This document shows positions 34,832 to 44,726 of a DNA stretch of 55,629 nt, piece by piece (the first letter of the stretch is position 1; each line of letters starts with the position of its first letter). The DNA lies in NCBI GenBank assembly GCA_017528205.1, contig JAFXPE010000010.1, forward strand, positions 1 to 55,629. The letters run 5' to 3'. Position numbers and translations under genes: made by a program. This DNA is from Alphaproteobacteria bacterium (GTDB taxonomy: Bacteria > Pseudomonadota > Alphaproteobacteria > RF32 > CAG-239). Below the pieces are notes generated by a model that worked only from the letters and a program-made list of their open reading frames with translations, had not been told where the DNA came from and made no database searches.

Positions 34832-36499
34832 TTAAGCACCTATCAATACTCTGGCCGCCGCCCGCGCCTCATCGCTGATAACCTCGCCGGAAAGCATACG
34901 CGCGATTTCTTCCTGTTTTTCCTGTTTGCCGAGCAAGCGCAACGTGGTGGTAGTAACTCCGTCGGTGCTGTATTTTTCCACCTTATAATGCTGGCGACTG
35001 TATGCGGCGACCTGCGGAGAATGCGTCACCACCAAAACTTGCTTAACATCACCCAAGCGTGCCAACTTATCTCCTACCGCCTGCGCAGTTGCCCCGCCGA
35101 TGCCGGTATCCACCTCGTCAAACACCATGGTTTCGACCGATCCGGTTTGCCCCAACACCACCTTTAAGGCCAACATAAAACGTGCCAACTCGCCGCCCGA
35201 AGCTATTTTGCTCAAACTGCCGAACGGCGTGCCCGGATTGGTTGAAACCATAAAGCACACATCATCGTAACCGGTTTCGTTCCATAAATTTTCATCACGA
35301 GCCGCAATTTGTGTTTTAAACACAGCCTTTTCCATTTTCAACGACGGCAATTCCGCCATAATGGATTTATCAAACCGGAGCGCCGCTGCCAAACGTTCAT
35401 CATGCACCGCATCGGCCTTATCCATATAATCCCTGCGTGCTTGTTTTTCGGCCTGTTGCAAGGCGTGTAAATCTTCCGTTCCGTGTTCCAAGCGTTGCAA
35501 ACTGTCTTCCAAATTTTGCCAAATCAGCGGTAAATCTTCAACCGTTGTATGATGTTTTCGCGCCAAATCTTTGAGAATAAATAATCTTTCTTCCACCACA
35601 TCAATTTCGTTTTGGCTCAAATTGACTTCCCCGAGCGCGCTTTCTATTTCGTCACTCGCTTCCGCCGCATTCACTAGCGCCGTATCCAAAATTTCATAAA
35701 TTCCGGCATATTTATCCTCGGTCATGGAGTTTACCCGTGCCACGGCGGCCTGCGCCTGTCGCAAGGCATTATGCACACTCTGCACCTGATTATTCAGCGC
35801 CTTATACGCCGCATCAAAATTTTCGACTATCTTTTCCGAATTCATCAGACAACGGCGTTTTTGCTCCAATTCCGCCACCTCGTTTTCACGCGGTTTGATT
35901 GCCGCAAATTCATTCAACCAATGCCGCAAATTTTCTTCTTCTGCCTGAGCTTTTTCCAATTCTTGCTCAGCGTCACGACGTTTTTTGGCGGCATCTTTAT
36001 AATGCGCATGAGCTTGTTTTAATTCTTCCAATTTTTTGGCGTAATTTCCGTAAGCATCCAGAACACTCAAATGAGTTGCCGTATTGAGCAACCCCTGATT
36101 ATCAAACTGTCCGTGAATTTCCACCAAATACGCACCGATTTCCTTCAACAGCTTCTGCGTAATCGGCTGATCATTGAAAAATATTTTACCGCGACCGTCT
36201 TGTGACAGCGAGCGACTGATGATGATTTCGCTCTCAAAATCCAAATCGTGTTCCGCGCACAAACGCGCCAAACCGCCGTCACTATTCTTAATTTCAAAAC
36301 AACCGCTAACCGACAGTTTTTCGCACCCTTGCCGTATCATCGAAACTTCGGCACGCTGTCCCAAAAGTAACCCCAGTGAATCTAACAAAATCGACTTACC
36401 GGCACCGGTTTCACCGCTCAACACGGTAAATCCGTCTTGCAAATCCAAATCCAATTTATCAATCAAAATAACATTTCTAATTGATAAAGATTTCAGCAT
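34832..36499 (-). CDS. recN: DNA repair protein RecN
   Basis: A 555-residue SMC-like ATPase: Walker A in SGETGAGKSILLDSL, a long coiled-coil middle, the ABC signature region KIASGGELARFMLALK and Walker B MVFDEVDTGIGG. It acts in double-strand break repair. The ATG overlaps the bamD stop by one base, and uvrC starts right after its stop. The order lpxC-bamD-recN is common in Alphaproteobacteria. Confidence 0.95.
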   Translation of the reverse strand: MLKSLSIRNVILIDKLDLDLQDGFTVLSGETGAGKSILLDSLGLLLGQRAEVSMIRQGCEKLSVSGCFEIKNSDGGLARLCAEHDLDFESEIIISRSLSQDGRGKIFFNDQPITQKLLKEIGAYLVEIHGQFDNQGLLNTATHLSVLDAYGNYAKKLEELKQAHAHYKDAAKKRRDAEQELEKAQAEEENLRHWLNEFAAIKPRENEVAELEQKRRCLMNSEKIVENFDAAYKALNNQVQSVHNALRQAQAAVARVNSMTEDKYAGIYEILDTALVNAAEASDEIESALGEVNLSQNEIDVVEERLFILKDLARKHHTTVEDLPLIWQNLEDSLQRLEHGTEDLHALQQAEKQARRDYMDKADAVHDERLAAALRFDKSIMAELPSLKMEKAVFKTQIAARDENLWNETGYDDVCFMVSTNPGTPFGSLSKIASGGELARFMLALKVVLGQTGSVETMVFDEVDTGIGGATAQAVGDKLARLGDVKQVLVVTHSPQVAAYSRQHYKVEKYSTDGVTTTTLRLLGKQEKQEEIARMLSGEVISDEARAAARVLIGA

Positions 36500-37941
36500 T
36501 ACTCTCCACTTTCATCAACATTATCAAGTGCATTGTTAATGGTTGCGTCGGCCTCTTGCTTGGCGTCTTTCAATTCTTGCTCCGAGCCGAACAAGCCGTT
36601 CCATTTACGTCCGAACCAACTTTCTTCGCTTTCGGCATTGTCTTTTACTTCCGGCTCTTTTTTCTCAGCATCGTTGCTACTGAACCAGCCGCTGAACCAA
36701 CCTTTACTTTCAACCTTATCCTCCGGCTTTAAATCTTCCGCAACCTGTTCTTGAACTTCAACAACCGTTTCGTCAACTTCGGTCTTCACTTCATCGGCCT
36801 TGTCTTCGGCATCGTTGCTACTGAACCAACCTTTGCTCTCGACCTTATCCCTTGACTTTAAATCTTCCGCAACCTGTTCTTGAACTTCAACAACCGTTTC
36901 TTCAACTTCAGCCTTCACTTCATCGGCCTTGTCTTCGGCATCGTTGCTACTGAACCAACCGCTGAACCAACCTTTGCTCTCTACCTTATCTTCAGGCTTT
37001 AAATCTTCCGCAACCTGTTCTTGAACTTCAACAACCGTTTCTTCAACTTCAGCCTTCACTTCATCGGTCTTATCTTCGGCATCGTCGCCACCGAACCAAC
37101 CGCTGAACCAACCTTTGCTCTCGGTCTTATCCGCAACTTCCTCTTTGGCGCTGTCCGCATCATTTGCCGCCATCGTTGTAAGCGGAGCAACCTTATCGGT
37201 CATACCGATTTTATCCATAATCTTCGCCGCTTTGGCCGTCCATTTGCCTTCCGGATAGTTATTGCGCAAAATCTTATAATAGCCGGCAGCATAATTGTTC
37301 AGCCCCAAAATGGCATAAATTTCCACCTGACGATATACCGCTTCTTCAATTTGAATTGTGGTCTGATATTCTTCCAACACTACATTAAAGCGGTTAAGAG
37401 CCGAAAGATAATTGCCCTCGTTCAAATAATAGCGTCCGATAATCATTTCCTGTCCGGCCTTATAGTCTTCGGTCAAGCTCATCTTATTTTGTGCATCTTT
37501 AGCATATTCACTATCCGGGAACAATGCAATCAAACGCCCGAATGCATCGGCCGCCTTGGCTGTATCACCTTGATCTTTATCCGCCGATGAAATCTGGTCA
37601 TAATAGCACATTCCCTTCAAGTACAAGGCATACGGAACATCTTTATTACCCGGATGATATTTGAGGTATCTGTCAATTGCTATAACCGCATCGTCATACT
37701 TTTCTTCTTTATAATACGCAAATGCGCCCATCAATTTAGACTTAACCGCCCACTTGGAATAAGGGTGATCTGTTTCCACTTTTTCGAACACTTCCGCCGC
37801 TTTGGCATATTTGGTCGCGCCCAAATTTTCATAAGCCAAATTATACAGCTCCTCCGCCGACATACCGTTCATTTTATCGGCATCACTGGCACACGCGCCC
37901 AACAACAAAACTCCGCAAAACAATCCGTATATTTTTTTCAT
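36499..37941 (-). CDS. bamD: BamD outer-membrane assembly lipoprotein with repeat tail
   Basis: A 480-residue protein. ATG 37941 follows GAGGG and opens a lipoprotein signal (LLGAC). Residues about 25-245 carry TPR repeats in the BamD pattern (YNLAYENLGATKYAKAAEVF, DHPYSKWAVKSKLMGAFAYY). BamD is part of the BAM complex that folds outer-membrane proteins. The rest is unusual: a tail of about 230 residues with four units of about 45 residues built on ESKGWFSGWFSSNDAEDKAD and VEETVVEVQEQVAEDLK. Usual BamD proteins are around 250-290 residues. The tail is acidic with Trp/Phe clusters and is probably periplasmic. Confidence 0.9.
   Translation of the reverse strand: MKKIYGLFCGVLLLGACASDADKMNGMSAEELYNLAYENLGATKYAKAAEVFEKVETDHPYSKWAVKSKLMGAFAYYKEEKYDDAVIAIDRYLKYHPGNKDVPYALYLKGMCYYDQISSADKDQGDTAKAADAFGRLIALFPDSEYAKDAQNKMSLTEDYKAGQEMIIGRYYLNEGNYLSALNRFNVVLEEYQTTIQIEEAVYRQVEIYAILGLNNYAAGYYKILRNNYPEGKWTAKAAKIMDKIGMTDKVAPLTTMAANDADSAKEEVADKTESKGWFSGWFGGDDAEDKTDEVKAEVEETVVEVQEQVAEDLKPEDKVESKGWFSGWFSSNDAEDKADEVKAEVEETVVEVQEQVAEDLKSRDKVESKGWFSSNDAEDKADEVKTEVDETVVEVQEQVAEDLKPEDKVESKGWFSGWFSSNDAEKKEPEVKDNAESEESWFGRKWNGLFGSEQELKDAKQEADATINNALDNVDESGE
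36640..37130 (-). repeat. in-frame ~140-bp repeats of the bamD tail
   Basis: Four tandem units code GWFSGWF, an acidic stretch and EETVVEVQEQVAEDL. Neighbouring units are nearly identical in DNA, which points to recent expansion; one unit is shorter and lacks the second WF. Copy number may vary between strains or be affected by assembly. Confidence 0.85.
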
Positions 37942-37942
37942 T

Positions 37943-38800
37943 TTATCCCTCAACTATTTCATAATTTTCAGAATCGGCAAACAACTTTTTCAACACTTCG
38001 TTATTGTGATAGTGTCCGGTGTGCCAAGCCTCAACCTCAGCCAACAAACAATATCCCGATGTCAGCATATCGCCGATGCAATCCAACGTTTTATGATTAA
38101 CACATTCGTTCGTTACTCTGAAACCGCCTTCATTCAATATTGTCTCACCGTCCAAAACCACGGCATTTTCCAAACTGCCTCCTTTAATTAAACCAACCGA
38201 ACGCAGATAGTCAACCTGATATTTTTCGCAAAATGTCCGCGCCGGAGCGATTTTTTCGGCAAACACTTTTTCATCTATTTTACCCGCAAATTCCTGATGT
38301 CCGACAATTTGCGACGGAAAATCTATGGTAAAACGAACCTGCAATTCATCTGCCGGCCGCAACACAATAAAATTGCCCTTGTCGTCTTTAAATTCAACGG
38401 TTTTCTTAACTTTCAAATATTTTTTTGCCGCATTTTGTTCGCTCAAAGGCACTCGGTTCAAGGCTTCATAAAACACCTTCGCGCTGCCGTCCATAATCGG
38501 CACTTCCGGATTGTTGACTTCTATCTCGACGTTGTCGATTCCGAGGGCATACAGCGTTGCCATAATATGTTCGATGGTGCTGACAATCTGCGCGTTTTTA
38601 TTCCCCAAGCAGGTGCAGTTACGCGTATCTACCACAGCGGAATACAGCGCCGGAAAACGGTTATCCGCCGGCAAATCCGAGCGCACAAACACAATCCCCG
38701 AATTTGGCGCCGCCGGCTTAAACAACAGCGTGCTTTCACAGCCGCTATGCAAGCCGATTCCGGTGATTTTGACATTTTCGGACAATGTTTTTTGTAACAA
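37943..38800 (-). CDS. lpxC: UDP-3-O-acyl-N-acetylglucosamine deacetylase
   Basis: A 285-residue protein, the committed step of lipid A synthesis. The zinc motif of LpxC is visible in VEHIMATLYALGIDNVEIEV and in NHKTLDCIGD, with the final His in WHTGHYHNNE. The start is taken as TTG 38800 because GAGGAG lies seven bases upstream; the in-frame TTG 38815 lies before that site. It is followed two bases later by bamD. Confidence 0.93.
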   Translation of the reverse strand: MLQKTLSENVKITGIGLHSGCESTLLFKPAAPNSGIVFVRSDLPADNRFPALYSAVVDTRNCTCLGNKNAQIVSTIEHIMATLYALGIDNVEIEVNNPEVPIMDGSAKVFYEALNRVPLSEQNAAKKYLKVKKTVEFKDDKGNFIVLRPADELQVRFTIDFPSQIVGHQEFAGKIDEKVFAEKIAPARTFCEKYQVDYLRSVGLIKGGSLENAVVLDGETILNEGGFRVTNECVNHKTLDCIGDMLTSGYCLLAEVEAWHTGHYHNNEVLKKLFADSENYEIVEG

Positions 38801-38821
38801 TTCAATTCTCCTCAAAACAAC

Positions 38822-39236
38822 AGCGAAGGCAATCTATAAGCCGAGTTCTGTACACAATTTGCTTTGTCGCGAACGGCAAAGATTTCGTGCGATAGCTATT
38901 CATCTGCGCCAAACGTCGCCGTTTGGCTGGTGCGACCTACCTCTGGAGCGGACCGGAAACAATCCTTGCGTTTAATGCAAACATTAAAGCCTCCTAATTT
39001 GGTCTTACATCAGATAGGGCTTGCCTTGCCACAAACATTACTGTTCATGCGGTGAGCTCTTACCTCGCCTTTTCAACCTTACCGCGATATACGCGGCGGT
39101 AACTTTCTGCGGCGCTTTCCCGTGGATTTCTCCAGCCGGACGTTATCCGGTATCTTGTTTCCGTGAAGCCCGGACTTTCCTCATCTCCGGATTTTACATT
39201 CCGAGACGCAGCTATCCGACTGCCTTCGCTATTCAG
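38822..39236 (-). ncRNA. rnpB: RNase P RNA (bacterial class A)
   Basis: On the minus strand, GAGGAAAGTCCGGGCTTCA near the 5' end and AGAGGTAGGTCGC-like and ACAGAACTCGGCTTATAG sequences near the 3' end are the conserved P RNA blocks. The 5' GCGAAGGCAGTC pairs with 3' GATTGCCTTCGC, closing helix P1. This RNA cuts the 5' leader from tRNA precursors. It lies just ahead of lpxC on the same strand. End points are estimated from the P1 helix. Confidence 0.93.
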
Positions 39237-39355
39237 AAATAACCCGATTTTCAAATAAAATCAACGTTTTTTAAGCATTTTAACAACTTTTAATTAAATC
39301 TTAAAGTTTCGAAGCTAATTTTTTAGTAAGAACAAGCGCTTAACGGAGAATCATC

Positions 39356-40699
39356 ATGACAGAAAAACTTTTCGGAACTGACGGTATGCGCGGTATTGCC
39401 AACACATATCCGCTCAATGTCGATTTTTGCTTGAAATTGGCACAAATTTTGGGCCGGCATTTTTGTCCGCACAAAAAGCGTGTTGCCATTGCCCGAGACA
39501 CCCGAATTTCCGGCGATATGCTGCTCAGCGCGCTATCTGCCGGTTTTACGTCGGCGGGAGTTGATGTTTTGGATTTGGGCATTATCCCTACCCCGCTTTG
39601 CACCACTTTAACTCCGCGACTTAACGTGGATATGAGCATAATGATTACCGCCTCGCATAATCCGTATCAGGATAACGGCTTAAAGCTCATCAATAAAGAT
39701 GGCGACAAGTTTGCCGATGCCGATACAACAAAGGTAGAAGAATTGATGCACACAGCTTATGAGCCGCAATACAATCCGCAAAAAATCGGCAAAGTCGAAC
39801 ATCTTGACTGCGGATTTGACGACTATTTCGAAGCGGTTACCGCTCTGGCCGACGCCGATTCTCTGCACGGTATGAAAATCGCCCTAGATTCGGCAAACGG
39901 TTCTTTTTCTCATATTTTACCGCCGGTATTCAAATTTTTGGGCGCCGATATCATCAGCCTTGCCGATTCGCCTGACGGCTACAACATCAATCAGGATTGC
40001 GGCTCGCAACATACCGAAAATCTTTCGCGCGTTGTAACCGAAAACAATTGCCGCTTAGGAATTGCGGTAGACGGTGACGGCGACCGTATCATCATTTGTG
40101 ACGAAACCGGAAAACGCTTAAACGGCGACCAAATCATCGCCTTTTTGGCAAAATATATGAAGGAACATAATTTGCTCAAGGGCAACTCCGTTGTTTCCAC
40201 CATGTATTCCAATATGGGTCTCGGCAAATACATTCGCTCGCTCGGACTGGAACATTATGCTTCAGCCGTTGGCGAAAGATACGTTATCGAAAAAATGCGC
40301 GAAGTCGGCAGCAACCTCGGCGGAGAAGAATCCGGACATATGGTTTTGAGCGACTATTCACGCACCGGCGATGCATTGCTTGCGGCCATTGTGGTTTGTT
40401 TGGGTATTGCCGAAAGCAACAAAAAAGTCAGCGAAATATTTCCGGTGTTCAAACCATTTCCGACCGAAGCTCACAACCTGCGCTTTGAATCCAAAGAAAC
40501 CATCAATAAAATTTTGGATAATCCGGAAGTTAAAAATTGCATTGACGCCGTGCAACAACGCTTACAAAATCACGGCTCGCTGATTATTCGCAAGTCCGGA
40601 ACCGAGCCGGTTATCCGCTTAAAAATAGAAGATGAAAGCGCCGAAGTTGCCGCAACCGAAGCCAAAATTATGCTTGATTGCATCAACAAATGCGCTTAA
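39356..40699 (+). CDS. glmM: phosphoglucosamine mutase
   Basis: A 447-residue protein with LFGTDGMRGIAN, the phospho-serine loop TASHNPYQDNG, the Mg2+ loop DGDGDR and the C-terminal phosphate-binding RKSGTEPVIR. It converts glucosamine-6-phosphate to glucosamine-1-phosphate for UDP-GlcNAc, feeding peptidoglycan and lipid A (LpxC is divergent nearby). The site ACGGAGAA precedes the ATG. Confidence 0.96.
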   Translation: MTEKLFGTDGMRGIANTYPLNVDFCLKLAQILGRHFCPHKKRVAIARDTRISGDMLLSALSAGFTSAGVDVLDLGIIPTPLCTTLTPRLNVDMSIMITASHNPYQDNGLKLINKDGDKFADADTTKVEELMHTAYEPQYNPQKIGKVEHLDCGFDDYFEAVTALADADSLHGMKIALDSANGSFSHILPPVFKFLGADIISLADSPDGYNINQDCGSQHTENLSRVVTENNCRLGIAVDGDGDRIIICDETGKRLNGDQIIAFLAKYMKEHNLLKGNSVVSTMYSNMGLGKYIRSLGLEHYASAVGERYVIEKMREVGSNLGGEESGHMVLSDYSRTGDALLAAIVVCLGIAESNKKVSEIFPVFKPFPTEAHNLRFESKETINKILDNPEVKNCIDAVQQRLQNHGSLIIRKSGTEPVIRLKIEDESAEVAATEAKIMLDCINKCA

Positions 40700-40732
40700 A
40701 ATAACCCCATATTTTACTAAGGAGAGAATACC

Positions 40733-41119
40733 ATGTTTTCATATGTCAAAATGATTTTACTGATTATACTTAACCCGATGGTGCTTGCCGGTTTAATCAT
40801 CAGCTATTATTTTTTAAGTCGTTATGGTTTGGAAAATTATCGGCAAATTTTGGGCAACCCGAATATTTACGGCATTCTGTGGCTGATTGCGTTGGCCTAC
40901 GCTCTGTTTTTCAAACACGTTTATAAGTTAGACAGCGACAAAGTAGATTGGTGGGCTACCATAAAAAGTTCTTTCGGGCACTTTTTAATGATGTTTGTAA
41001 CCATCATTATCGCTTGTAGTATTTACTACGTTGCCAATGATAATTGGAGCAGCAAAATTGATCGCTACGCTCGCAACCAAAAAGCGCAAGATACCTTACC
41101 GACCGAGCGTGTAAGATAA
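40733..41119 (+). CDS. small membrane protein, family not recognised
   Basis: A 128-residue protein with AAGGAG before its ATG. Three hydrophobic segments are visible (about 5-28, 44-60 and 80-102: LIILNPMVLAGLIISYYFL, GILWLIALAYALFF, FLMMFVTIIIACSIYYVA). The polar C-terminus is probably outside the membrane. It lies 33 bases after glmM and ends before a terminator, so it is likely co-transcribed with glmM. No function can be given. Confidence 0.7.
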   Translation: MFSYVKMILLIILNPMVLAGLIISYYFLSRYGLENYRQILGNPNIYGILWLIALAYALFFKHVYKLDSDKVDWWATIKSSFGHFLMMFVTIIIACSIYYVANDNWSSKIDRYARNQKAQDTLPTERVR

Positions 41120-41141
41120 AAGTTGACACACACACATCAAA

Positions 41142-41169
41142 CGCCGCTTAAACACAAGCGGCGCTTTTT
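41142..41169 (+). terminator. intrinsic terminator after the glmM unit
   Basis: CGCCGCTT (41142-41149) pairs with AAGCGGCG (41156-41163), followed by C and five T. It lies 22 bases after the last + strand stop. Confidence 0.85.
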
Positions 41170-41182
41170 GTTTTTCATGTTT

Positions 41183-42571
41183 TTATTCGTTATCCGCATA
41201 CGGATTATTGGCTTTGCGCACCGTTACTCTCAGCGGAATCCCGCCCATATTGAAAGTTTGGCGCAAACTGTTGATTAAATAGCGTAAATATGACTCCGGC
41301 AAACCCTCCGGATTGCTGGAGAAAATATAAAATGACGGCGGACGTGTTTTCGCCTATGTAATATATTTCAGCTTAATTCGGCGTTTATTTTTGCCGAGTG
41401 GCGCCGGATTCTGTTCTTGCACATCGGCAAACCACTTATTGAGCGGAGCTGTAGGAATTCGCATATTCCAGCGTTCATAAACCTTTAAAATTGCCCGCAT
41501 CAACTTATCCAGTCCCTCTTTTTTAAGCGCCGAAATGGTAACTGTCGGCACTCCCTCACCCTGTGTCAAAGAAGTTTCAAGTTTATAATTAAGCTTTTCA
41601 AGCGTTTCTTTGCGCTTGGCAATATCCCACTTATTGACGGCAATCACCAAAGCCCGTCCTTCTTCCAGAACTTTGCGGGCAATGGTTAAATCCTGTTTAT
41701 CCAACACCGCATCGGCATCAAGCACCAAAACTGCCACTTGAGCCATATTTGCCGCATACATTGTACTTTCAACCGACATTTTCTCCAAACTGCCGACCAC
41801 TTTAGCCTGACGTCGCAGACCGGCAGTATCCACCAACTTAAACTGATGTCCGCCCCACTTCCATTCGGTAGTAATTGCATCACGCGTCATACCGGCTTCC
41901 GGTCCGGTCAGCATTCGCTCATCACCGAGCAAAGCGTTAACCAGCGTGGATTTTCCCACATTCGGTCGTCCGATAAAAGCCACCTGAATCGGTTTATTGT
42001 CATTAGTCGTTTCGAAATCTTCCGGAATTGCACCGATGCTTTTAACTTGATTAGTTTCGGCCTCTTTTTTTTGTTTAGCCTCGTCCAAGTGCATCAGTTC
42101 CACATACAAAGCATCAAAACCGATACCGTGTTCCGCCGAAAATATAATCGGATCCCCTAACCCCAACTTATAAGCCTCGCCTATACCGTTTTCCTGTTGC
42201 TTTCCTTCGCATTTATTAGCCAGCAAAATCACCGGTTTGTGCGTACGCCGAATTAGGTCGGCAAATTGCTCATCATACGGTTGCACTCCGGAGCGTGCGT
42301 CAAACAAAAACAAACACACGTCGGCTTCGGCAATTGCCATTTGGGTTTGCCGCCACATTCTGCTTTCCATATTGTCGGTGGTAGAATACTCATAACCGGC
42401 GGTATCAATAAGCTCTAAATCCAAATCCTTAAATTTGGCCGGCGCCATTTTGCGGTCGCGTGTAACCCCCGGCATATCGTGCACGATTGCCAGTTTCTTA
42501 CCGACTAAGCGGTTAAACAGCGTGGATTTTCCCACATTCGGACGCCCGATAATCGCAACCGTAAGCACCAT
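41183..42571 (-). CDS. der: GTPase Der (EngA) interrupted by an in-frame TAG
   Basis: A ribosome-assembly GTPase with two G domains: GRPNVGKSTLFNRL and DTAGYEY in the first, GRPNVGKSTLVNALL, DTAGLRRQ and NKWD in the second. The reading frame stops at TAG 41354-41356, right after KLKYIT, at 405 residues. Translation in the same frame continues for 56 codons to TAA 41183 and gives the normal KH-domain end of Der (AKTRPPSFYIF, ESYLRYLINSLRQTF, GIPLRVTVRK). The TAG stands where many Der proteins have Gln, so a CAG-to-TAG change fits. The full length would be 462 residues, normal for the family. Several other genes here end in TAG, so it is a genuine stop. Start ATG 42571 has GGAGAG. Confidence 0.9.
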
Positions 42572-42577
42572 TCTCTC

Positions 42578-43888
42578 CTATTTATAAGCAATCAATTTGG
42601 CGTTTGAAGTTGTAAACAAAATATATCCCTGACCGGCAACCGGCGCAGAATTCAAGTCCTCGTCCAAATCAACTTTATTGATTAACTTGCCGTTTTTCGG
42701 ATTATATGCCAACACGTTTCCGTCAGATAAAGCCACAATAACTCTATCGTTGAGCATAATCGGCGCATAAACGGTTATCTTAGACGGTTTTTCGCCCAAC
42801 TCGAGTTTGCTGTTCCACAACACATCACCGTTTTGCTTATTAACCGCCAACAACTCATTATTGTTGGTTATCACAAATAAAGTATTGCCGGAAAGCAACG
42901 GTGTCAATGTGCCGCCGATTTTCTTTTCCCACAAACGCTTGCCGGTACGCATATCTATGGCCGCAAAAGCGTCGGCGCTACCCAAAGCATACAGTTTTTC
43001 GCCGTCAACAATCGGAGAAGCCTTAATCGGATGCAGATAGGTCGAAGAATAAATATAACGATTGTCAATCAAACTTTCCGACCACAGCGGTGTACCGATG
43101 GTTGCACCGAAAGCCTGAATTTCGCCGTTGGAAAATCCGGTAACCACCATATCCAACTCCGGATTATACGCAGCCATTGCCCCACCGACAACCGTGGTGT
43201 TTTCCATTGCAATATCGTATGTCCACATAACTTCACCGGTTTTGGCATTAAGCGCATAAAAATGGTTATCCACGCTCTGAACAAAAACTTTGCTTGAGGT
43301 GGCAACCGGTGCAATTCTGAGCGGCATTCTCAAATTACGTTCCCAAATTTTCGAACCGTCTTTGGCGTTTGCCGCCACCACAACACCGAAACCGGTGGTA
43401 ATGTAAACCGTATTGCCTTCAATGGCCAAGCCGATTCCCTTCAGGGCATTACTGCCGGTATAATTATTTTCCGGAACCAACTCAACGCGCCACAGGTTTT
43501 TGCCCGTGCTCAATTCAAACGCGCTCAACATTCCCTCGGCATCTAAGGTATAAACGGTCTGCCCCTTAATAAGCGGCTTAGACATTAAAATCTCTCGCTT
43601 AGAGCTGCCGGTGCCGAAATCGGCTTTCCATTCCTTAGAAAAATCGGAGCTGACTTTGGCATTAGGCATCACATGCTGACTGTTGGCTTCATTTTGCAAC
43701 CAATCGGTGACTACTGTTCCTGAAATGTCGATATTTGCGGCCTCTGCGGCCGATACCGGTTTAACAGCCTCGGTTGACGAAAGCACCGCAACGCGCTTTC
43801 CTTCCGGCAGCACCTTGTTTGAACAGGCACTCACGGCCAAAACGCTCAGCAAATATCCCACATATAATAAAGATTGCCGTTTTAACAT
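42578..43888 (-). CDS. bamB: BamB outer-membrane assembly lipoprotein
   Basis: A 436-residue protein with a lipoprotein signal ending VSAC and a PQQ-like beta-propeller: repeated blades ending GKNLWRVEL, DGSKIWERNL, TGEVMWTYDI, GKRLWEKKI and NGDVLWNSKL. BamB is the scaffold subunit of the BAM complex. Six bases separate it from der. The order yfgM-bamB-der is the same as in E. coli. Confidence 0.92.
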   Translation of the reverse strand: MLKRQSLLYVGYLLSVLAVSACSNKVLPEGKRVAVLSSTEAVKPVSAAEAANIDISGTVVTDWLQNEANSQHVMPNAKVSSDFSKEWKADFGTGSSKREILMSKPLIKGQTVYTLDAEGMLSAFELSTGKNLWRVELVPENNYTGSNALKGIGLAIEGNTVYITTGFGVVVAANAKDGSKIWERNLRMPLRIAPVATSSKVFVQSVDNHFYALNAKTGEVMWTYDIAMENTTVVGGAMAAYNPELDMVVTGFSNGEIQAFGATIGTPLWSESLIDNRYIYSSTYLHPIKASPIVDGEKLYALGSADAFAAIDMRTGKRLWEKKIGGTLTPLLSGNTLFVITNNNELLAVNKQNGDVLWNSKLELGEKPSKITVYAPIMLNDRVIVALSDGNVLAYNPKNGKLINKVDLDEDLNSAPVAGQGYILFTTSNAKLIAYK

Positions 43889-43906
43889 AACACCCTCAAT
43901 AAAAAA

Positions 43907-44647
43907 TTACATATCACTGATAGAAGAAAGCATATCCTGAATTTTAACGCGGAAATCTTCCGGTAAATCTTTGATTTTCAAAATATTTTCATAGATACTT
44001 CTGGCATTTTCCAAGTCGCCGCTCTTTATCGCCGACATTGCCAACAAATCCTGAGCCAATGGCATCCACGAATTATCCTCGGCCAAAACCGGTTGCAACA
44101 GTTGCTTAAAATCTTCATAAGACATGGTATCAACCTTATAGGTTGCCAGTTTTACCAATGCAATATTTTTGACTTCACTGTTAACCTGCTTTTCGCCGGC
44201 CAATTTTTCGAGTGCGGCCAAAGCCTCTTCCTGCTTGTTTTCTTCCAACAAAACATTTGCTATTTGCAATTTGGCGAAATCGCTGAAAATTCCTTGATTA
44301 TCCTGTGATATCTTCTGCAAGGCGGCAATGGTTTCATCGGCGCTGTCCTGCAACTTTGTCGCCGCCATATAAGCTTCGGTGCGATTTTGGTTGCGCATGG
44401 TCTGCCACGCCTGCAACTTATCAAAAGACACAGCGGCCGACACCGCCAAAACCACAACGGCAATCACAAACAAACCGTAGCGATTCCACAGTTCTTTAAG
44501 ATTGTCGTTCTTAACGTCTTCATCAACTTCCTGAATAAAACTGTCCGTCAATTCCGGATTAACGTCTGACAAATCCCTGCGTCCGCGAGTACGGGCATTG
44601 GTTTTTACGCTGGTATTTTCATTGGTCTTTTTTACTGTTTTAGCCAT
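43907..44647 (-). CDS. YfgM-like TPR membrane protein
   Basis: A 246-residue protein. ATG 44647 follows AAAAGGAAAG. A basic Lys/Thr-rich cytoplasmic start, one membrane helix (LFVIAVVVLAVSAAVSFDKL) and helical periplasmic TPR-like repeats (TKLQDSADETIAALQKISQD, KQEEALAALEKLAGE) match the YfgM/TPR_21 arrangement, and its position before bamB agrees. YfgM works with the SecYEG translocon and periplasmic chaperones in E. coli. Confidence 0.8.
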   Translation of the reverse strand: MAKTVKKTNENTSVKTNARTRGRRDLSDVNPELTDSFIQEVDEDVKNDNLKELWNRYGLFVIAVVVLAVSAAVSFDKLQAWQTMRNQNRTEAYMAATKLQDSADETIAALQKISQDNQGIFSDFAKLQIANVLLEENKQEEALAALEKLAGEKQVNSEVKNIALVKLATYKVDTMSYEDFKQLLQPVLAEDNSWMPLAQDLLAMSAIKSGDLENARSIYENILKIKDLPEDFRVKIQDMLSSISDM

Positions 44648-44726
44648 TTTTTCTTTCCTTTTACAATTCAATTTTTCAAAATTATTTTACACATAACAAA
44701 AAACATTCAATAAAGCAATTGATTTT

